Shown here piece after piece: positions 6,119 to 8,290 of a stretch of 8,290 nt of DNA (its first letter is position 1; each line of letters begins with the position of its first letter). Source of the DNA: PVC group bacterium (GTDB lineage Bacteria > Verrucomicrobiota > Kiritimatiellia > SS1-B-03-39 > UBA6053). The notes below the pieces were generated by a model, which was not told the DNA's origin, searched no databases, and was given only the letters and a program-made list of their open reading frames with translations. A program made the position numbers and the translations under genes. The DNA lies in the NCBI GenBank assembly GCA_003565035.1, contig PXDP01000221.1:1-8290 (forward strand), written 5' to 3'.

Positions 6119-6180
6119 TTTCCCGCATCCGTGGGAATCACCCGACCGTCTTCCACTCCGGAGGGCGGTCTTTTTGTAAC
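6119..6180 (+). promoter_or_regulatory. Two-hairpin leader of the second small gene
   Basis: Hairpin A pairs 6120-6126 with 6131-6137 (loop ATCC, one G-T pair). Hairpin B pairs GACCGTCTTCC (6144-6154) with GGAGGGCGGTC (6160-6170), with G-T pairs, and ends in five T residues (6171-6175). The AAAGGAA ribosome site (6189-6195) and the ATG at 6201 follow at once. Hairpin B alone would pass as a terminator of the gene ending at 6076. The matching leader at 86-150 before the paralogous gene argues that the structure belongs to the small gene. Upper-stem bases differ between copies while pairing is kept. Confidence 0.6.
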
Positions 6181-6200
6181 AACCTGACAAAGGAATAAAA

Positions 6201-6449
6201 ATGGACACTCCCTTCACCGTAACCCTCGACCTCTACCGTGGACACGCCCTGCGCCCTTTCCGGCGCATGGTCACAACGGTTCTGGCCTCGTCCGCGCTGG
6301 ATGCATGTTCCCTGGCTGAATGCAGCCTGAATATCGAACTACCCGACATCGAGTATGCAGCCGCGACTGAGGCCCTTCCCGTTTGGGAACCGCGCCCGGC
6401 ACAACAGGTCCAGCCGGTGCAGCGACCCATGCTGTCGCTGGCGGCCTGA
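6201..6449 (+). CDS. Small protein of unknown function, paralogue B (82 aa)
   Basis: This protein is collinear with the 79-aa protein at 172. Conserved positions include Thr-Pro (3-4), Leu-x-Arg-Gly (11-14), TVLA (26-29), Ser-x-Leu-Asp-Ala (31-35), Ala-Glu (39-40), EYAAATEA (51-58), Pro-Val-Trp (60-62) and Leu-Ala-Ala at the end. The middle and the Pro/Gln-rich tail (63-78) differ, so the copies are diverged, not a recent duplication. No export signal or catalytic motif is seen. It has a good AAAGGAA site at 5-nt spacing behind the two-hairpin leader and is followed by a hairpin with a T-run. It lies directly before a probable DNA-processing pair. Function unknown; a regulatory or accessory role in that module is a guess. 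Confidence 0.8.
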   Translation: MDTPFTVTLDLYRGHALRPFRRMVTTVLASSALDACSLAECSLNIELPDIEYAAATEALPVWEPRPAQQVQPVQRPMLSLAA

Positions 6450-6462
6450 CCGCCATCCCCAC

Positions 6463-6491
6463 TCCCGGTGCGTCCCGCCGGGAACCTTTTT
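6463..6491 (+). terminator. Intrinsic terminator after small gene B
   Basis: TCCCGG (6463-6468) pairs with CCGGGA (6478-6483) around a 9-nt loop, and five T residues follow after a short gap (6487-6491). It begins 13 nt after the stop at 6449 and precedes the next gene by about 50 nt. That gene is therefore either reached by read-through or has its own promoter in the short gap; I see no convincing -35/-10 pair there. Confidence 0.6.
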
Positions 6492-6540
6492 CCAACTCAC
6501 AAATTCCTCAATAACCAACCCCAAACAAAGGAGGCCGACC

Positions 6541-7005
6541 ATGGCCGTTATTCTCGAACTCAATTATGGAAAGAAAATCGGGCTGCCCTCATACAGCAGC
6601 CACAACTTCAGCGTTAGTCTGAAAACCGAAATCCCCACCTCCGAGGACATCCCCGAGGCGGTGGAGCGCGTCTACCGCATTCTTCAGGAAAGCGTGGACC
6701 AGCAGATCGTCAACCCCGGATACGTGCCGGGAAGCGAGGTCGAACCGCAAATGCGGGTTCTGCCCACCACCAACGCCCAGGCCCCCGCCGAGTGGCGTTG
6801 CAGCCCCAAGCAGAAGGAACTGATCCTCAAACTCGTGGACGAACAGAACCTCGACCGCAATCAGGTGGACGATCAGGCACGCGACCGCTTCGGCAAGGGC
6901 GTGATCGAACTGAACAAATTGGAGGCCAGCGGACTCATCGACGAACTGATGAAGCAGGCAGGCCGCAATCCCCGTAAGCGCGGGGCCACCCGGAGGGCCG
7001 CGTGA
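6541..7005 (+). CDS. Conserved hypothetical protein, probable partner of the nuclease (154 aa)
   Basis: The start at 6541 has a near-perfect AAAGGAGG site 6 nt upstream. Residues 1-56 combine a strand-rich start (LELNYGKKIGLPSYSSHNF) with a helix (residues 36-56), and residues 57-83 look like a flexible linker. Residues 86-140 (CSPKQKELILKLVDEQNL through FGKGVIELNKLEASGLIDEL) form a helical unit. It resembles the C-terminal tail domain of several phage recombination and single-strand-binding proteins, in which a (S/T)-x-x-Q start and a Leu-x-x-x-Glu-Ala-Ser/Ile-Asp segment recur; this likeness is from memory. A basic tail ends the protein (Arg/Lys-rich, 142-152), fitting nucleic-acid binding. 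Its stop overlaps the start of the PD-(D/E)XK nuclease gene (TGATG), so the two are translationally coupled and probably act together. The exact function is unassigned. Confidence 0.8.
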   Translation: MAVILELNYGKKIGLPSYSSHNFSVSLKTEIPTSEDIPEAVERVYRILQESVDQQIVNPGYVPGSEVEPQMRVLPTTNAQAPAEWRCSPKQKELILKLVDEQNLDRNQVDDQARDRFGKGVIELNKLEASGLIDELMKQAGRNPRKRGATRRAA

Positions 7006-7880
7006 TGTCGGTTGCACCTCCAAACGCGGTCCGGGACAGCAGGAGCGATCAAATCCGTATCCTTCGCAGTAACAGCGTGGACGAGGAGGCGCAGCCGGGA
7101 GATCCGCTCGCCTACCTCAGTGCCTCCCGGCTGAAATCGTTCCTCACCTGCCGTCTCAAGTTCTACTACGAGAAGGTGCTGGGCATCCAGCCCCCCACCG
7201 GCCCCAACCTGCATGTCGGTAAAGCCGTTCATGCGGGGCTGGAGGCCTTTCACCACGCCCGGTGGCGGGGGGAGTCCCCAACGTCCGCCGACATCCTCGC
7301 CGCCTACAACGCTTCATTCTGTGCGCTGGAAGAGGCGGAGGCGGTGGAATACGGCGACAAAGACCGGGAGGAATGTCTGGCCACCGGAGAACGGGTGGTC
7401 CGGGCGTACCTGGAATCGCCCCTTGCCAACGATCCCCGTCGCATCCTCGGTGTGGAGGTTTATTTGAGGGCGGAAGACCCGTCGTTGCCGCTGCCCCTGC
7501 TGGGCGTGCTGGATCTGGTGCGTGAGGGCAATGTCCCGGTGGACTTCAAAACCATCGCCTCCACCCCCAACCTGGAGGAAGAGGCCTGGGCGAATCAGTT
7601 GCAGCTTTCCATCTATCATCTGCTGCTCGGCGATGCCACTGACCAGACCGCTGCTCCGGGCGAACTGGTGTATTTGGTGAAACTCAAAACGCCGAAGATC
7701 ATCCAGCATCAGCTCCCGCCGGTGACCGACACGCAATTGGCCCGTCTGCGTACGCTGGCCGATGTGTACGTCGATGGCGTGAAGCGCGGGGACTTCTACC
7801 CCAGCCCCGGAATGCACTGTCGCTGGTGCGAATTCCGGGGTCGCTGTCGCGCCTGGACCTCCCTGCCCAACGCCGCCTGA
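7005..7880 (+). CDS. Cas4/RecB-like PD-(D/E)XK nuclease with Fe-S cysteines (291 aa)
   Basis: This is a predicted metal-dependent DNA nuclease of the RecB/AddB/Cas4 branch. Motifs in order: Ser-Arg-Leu-Lys-Ser-Phe-Leu-Thr-Cys at 41-49 (the SxxxxxxxC entry motif), HVGKAVHAGLE at 70-80 with His76, GVLDLV at 167-172 with Asp170, VDFKT at 179-183 with Asp180 and Lys182, and the QLQLSIY helix at 198-204. Cys49, Cys272, Cys275 and Cys281 match the four ligands of the Fe-S cluster in Cas4 and AddB. No helicase domain is present, so it is a stand-alone exonuclease-like protein, as in many phages and plasmids. The ATG at 7005 is preferred over the GTG at 7002 because GGAGG (6992-6996) is 8 nt away; it shares one base with the upstream stop. 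No cas1 or cas2 is nearby, so a CRISPR role is unlikely; recombination or replication of a mobile element is more plausible. Confidence 0.88.
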   Translation: MSVAPPNAVRDSRSDQIRILRSNSVDEEAQPGDPLAYLSASRLKSFLTCRLKFYYEKVLGIQPPTGPNLHVGKAVHAGLEAFHHARWRGESPTSADILAAYNASFCALEEAEAVEYGDKDREECLATGERVVRAYLESPLANDPRRILGVEVYLRAEDPSLPLPLLGVLDLVREGNVPVDFKTIASTPNLEEEAWANQLQLSIYHLLLGDATDQTAAPGELVYLVKLKTPKIIQHQLPPVTDTQLARLRTLADVYVDGVKRGDFYPSPGMHCRWCEFRGRCRAWTSLPNAA

Positions 7881-7911
7881 GTTTGTAAACAAAATTGCCC
7901 CCCTCCTGTCA

Positions 7912-7936
7912 GGATCGGTCCTTATGGGCTTGATCC
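7912..7936 (+). other. Leader hairpin before the C39-like gene
   Basis: GGATC (7912-7916) pairs with GATCC (7932-7936), and the stem continues inward through two G-T pairs, one mismatch and two G-C pairs. There is no T-run. It lies 32 nt before the start codon at 7969. It may be a weak structural element. The rest of 7881-7968 holds only a GTTTGTAAAC palindrome (7881-7890) and a ribosome site. Confidence 0.25.
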
Positions 7937-7968
7937 GGGCGGGAGGATGGTCATAACCAAAGGAAACG

Positions 7969-8290
7969 ATGAGCAAGACGAAACTCCCAATCTCCCATAC
8001 GCCCCAATATGATGGCCACACCTGCGGGCTCTGCGCCGCCTCCTCCATCTATCGCTTCTACGGCATGGATCCCGATGAGTATGAGCTCCGGGCGTACCTG
8101 GGCGTGGACAATATCCTGCCCTACAAGTTCCCGGCCCGCGAACGCATTGAGGCCTGGCTGGGCGGAGTGGATGCCGCCGGGGCCGGGACGATGCCGATGG
8201 ACATGCTGGCCGTGCTCTATTGGGACGGATTCGACTGCCAGACACTCACCGGACGCTATTCCCGGATTCAACAGCGGCTGACCGAACACC
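7969..8290 (+). CDS. Papain-like (peptidase C39-type) protein, N-terminal part
   Basis: This reading frame starts at ATG 7969 behind AAAGGAAA and runs open to the window edge (107 residues seen). Its N-terminus, Gln13 followed by DGHTCGLCAASSIYRFYG (residues 15-32), matches the opening of C39-type cysteine peptidases, where a Gln forms the oxyanion hole and a Cys before Gly starts the catalytic helix ending in Tyr-Gly. Cys19 would be the nucleophile. The catalytic His and Asp would lie beyond the window, so activity cannot be judged. No signal peptide is seen, so it is cytoplasmic or part of a larger protein. Residues 33-107 contain helical segments without recognised motifs. It follows the nuclease gene by 88 nt on the same strand. 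It could be a stand-alone processing protease or an inactive family member. Confidence 0.7.
   Translation, partial: MSKTKLPISHTPQYDGHTCGLCAASSIYRFYGMDPDEYELRAYLGVDNILPYKFPARERIEAWLGGVDAAGAGTMPMDMLAVLYWDGFDCQTLTGRYSRIQQRLTEH

Noticed and set aside
7005..7880. CRISPR adaptation locus suggested by the Cas4-like nuclease
   Set aside because: No repeats with regular spacers and no cas1/cas2 in the window; stand-alone Cas4/RecB-like nucleases are common in phages and plasmids.
1..8290. DGR template repeat or reverse transcriptase within the window
   Set aside because: I read both strands for a second copy of the RGGSW-to-GFR DNA with extra adenines and for reverse-transcriptase motifs and found neither; the DGR case rests only on the target-like end and the accessory remnant.

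Overview
The window looks like accessory DNA from a GC-rich Gram-negative bacterium with an exosortase/PEP-CTERM export system. A Verrucomicrobiota- or Lentisphaerota-like host fits best: there is a PEP-CTERM anchored protease, and a very long secreted protein that combines Ig-like and FGE-sulfatase domains. This host assignment is an inference from protein style and composition, not from a marker gene. No rRNA, tRNA, CRISPR array, transposase or integrase is visible.

Two gene sets on opposite strands are interleaved. The plus-strand set is a compact, phage- or plasmid-like run of small genes. It starts with a 79-aa protein of unknown function (172-411) that ends in a clear intrinsic terminator. 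After the minus-strand block it continues with a 'MGYTHYW' family protein (5633-6076), an 82-aa paralogue of the first small protein (6201-6449), a 154-aa protein (6541-7005), a Cas4/RecB-like PD-(D/E)XK nuclease with four likely Fe-S cysteines (7005-7880), and the start of a papain-like, C39-type protein (7969 to the window edge). Both small paralogues are preceded by the same two-hairpin leader. Its second hairpin, with a T-run, looks like an attenuator placed only about 30 nt before the start codon.

The minus-strand block (5449 down to 550) carries surface and secreted functions. A 1232-aa secreted protein has Ig-like domains, an intact M23 (LytM) peptidase domain and a C-terminal FGE/C-type-lectin-fold domain. 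The last ~35 residues of that domain have the layout of a diversity-generating retroelement (DGR) variable region. Strong inverted repeats follow its stop codon. Next comes a 54-aa ORF whose first ~38 residues match my recollection of the N-terminus of the small accessory protein of DGR cassettes; the rest of that gene is missing. Its stop overlaps (ATGA) the start of a trypsin-like serine protease with a PEP-CTERM tail. No reverse transcriptase or template repeat is in the window. The best reading is an orphaned or remodelled DGR target cassette whose accessory gene was cut and joined to a protease gene.

The plus-strand nuclease and its 154-aa partner overlap at the stop/start and probably act together on DNA. 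The minus-strand genes probably form one transcript encoding cell-envelope or secreted proteins. A divergent control region with a promoter, a palindrome and a direct repeat lies between the two blocks at about 5479-5566.
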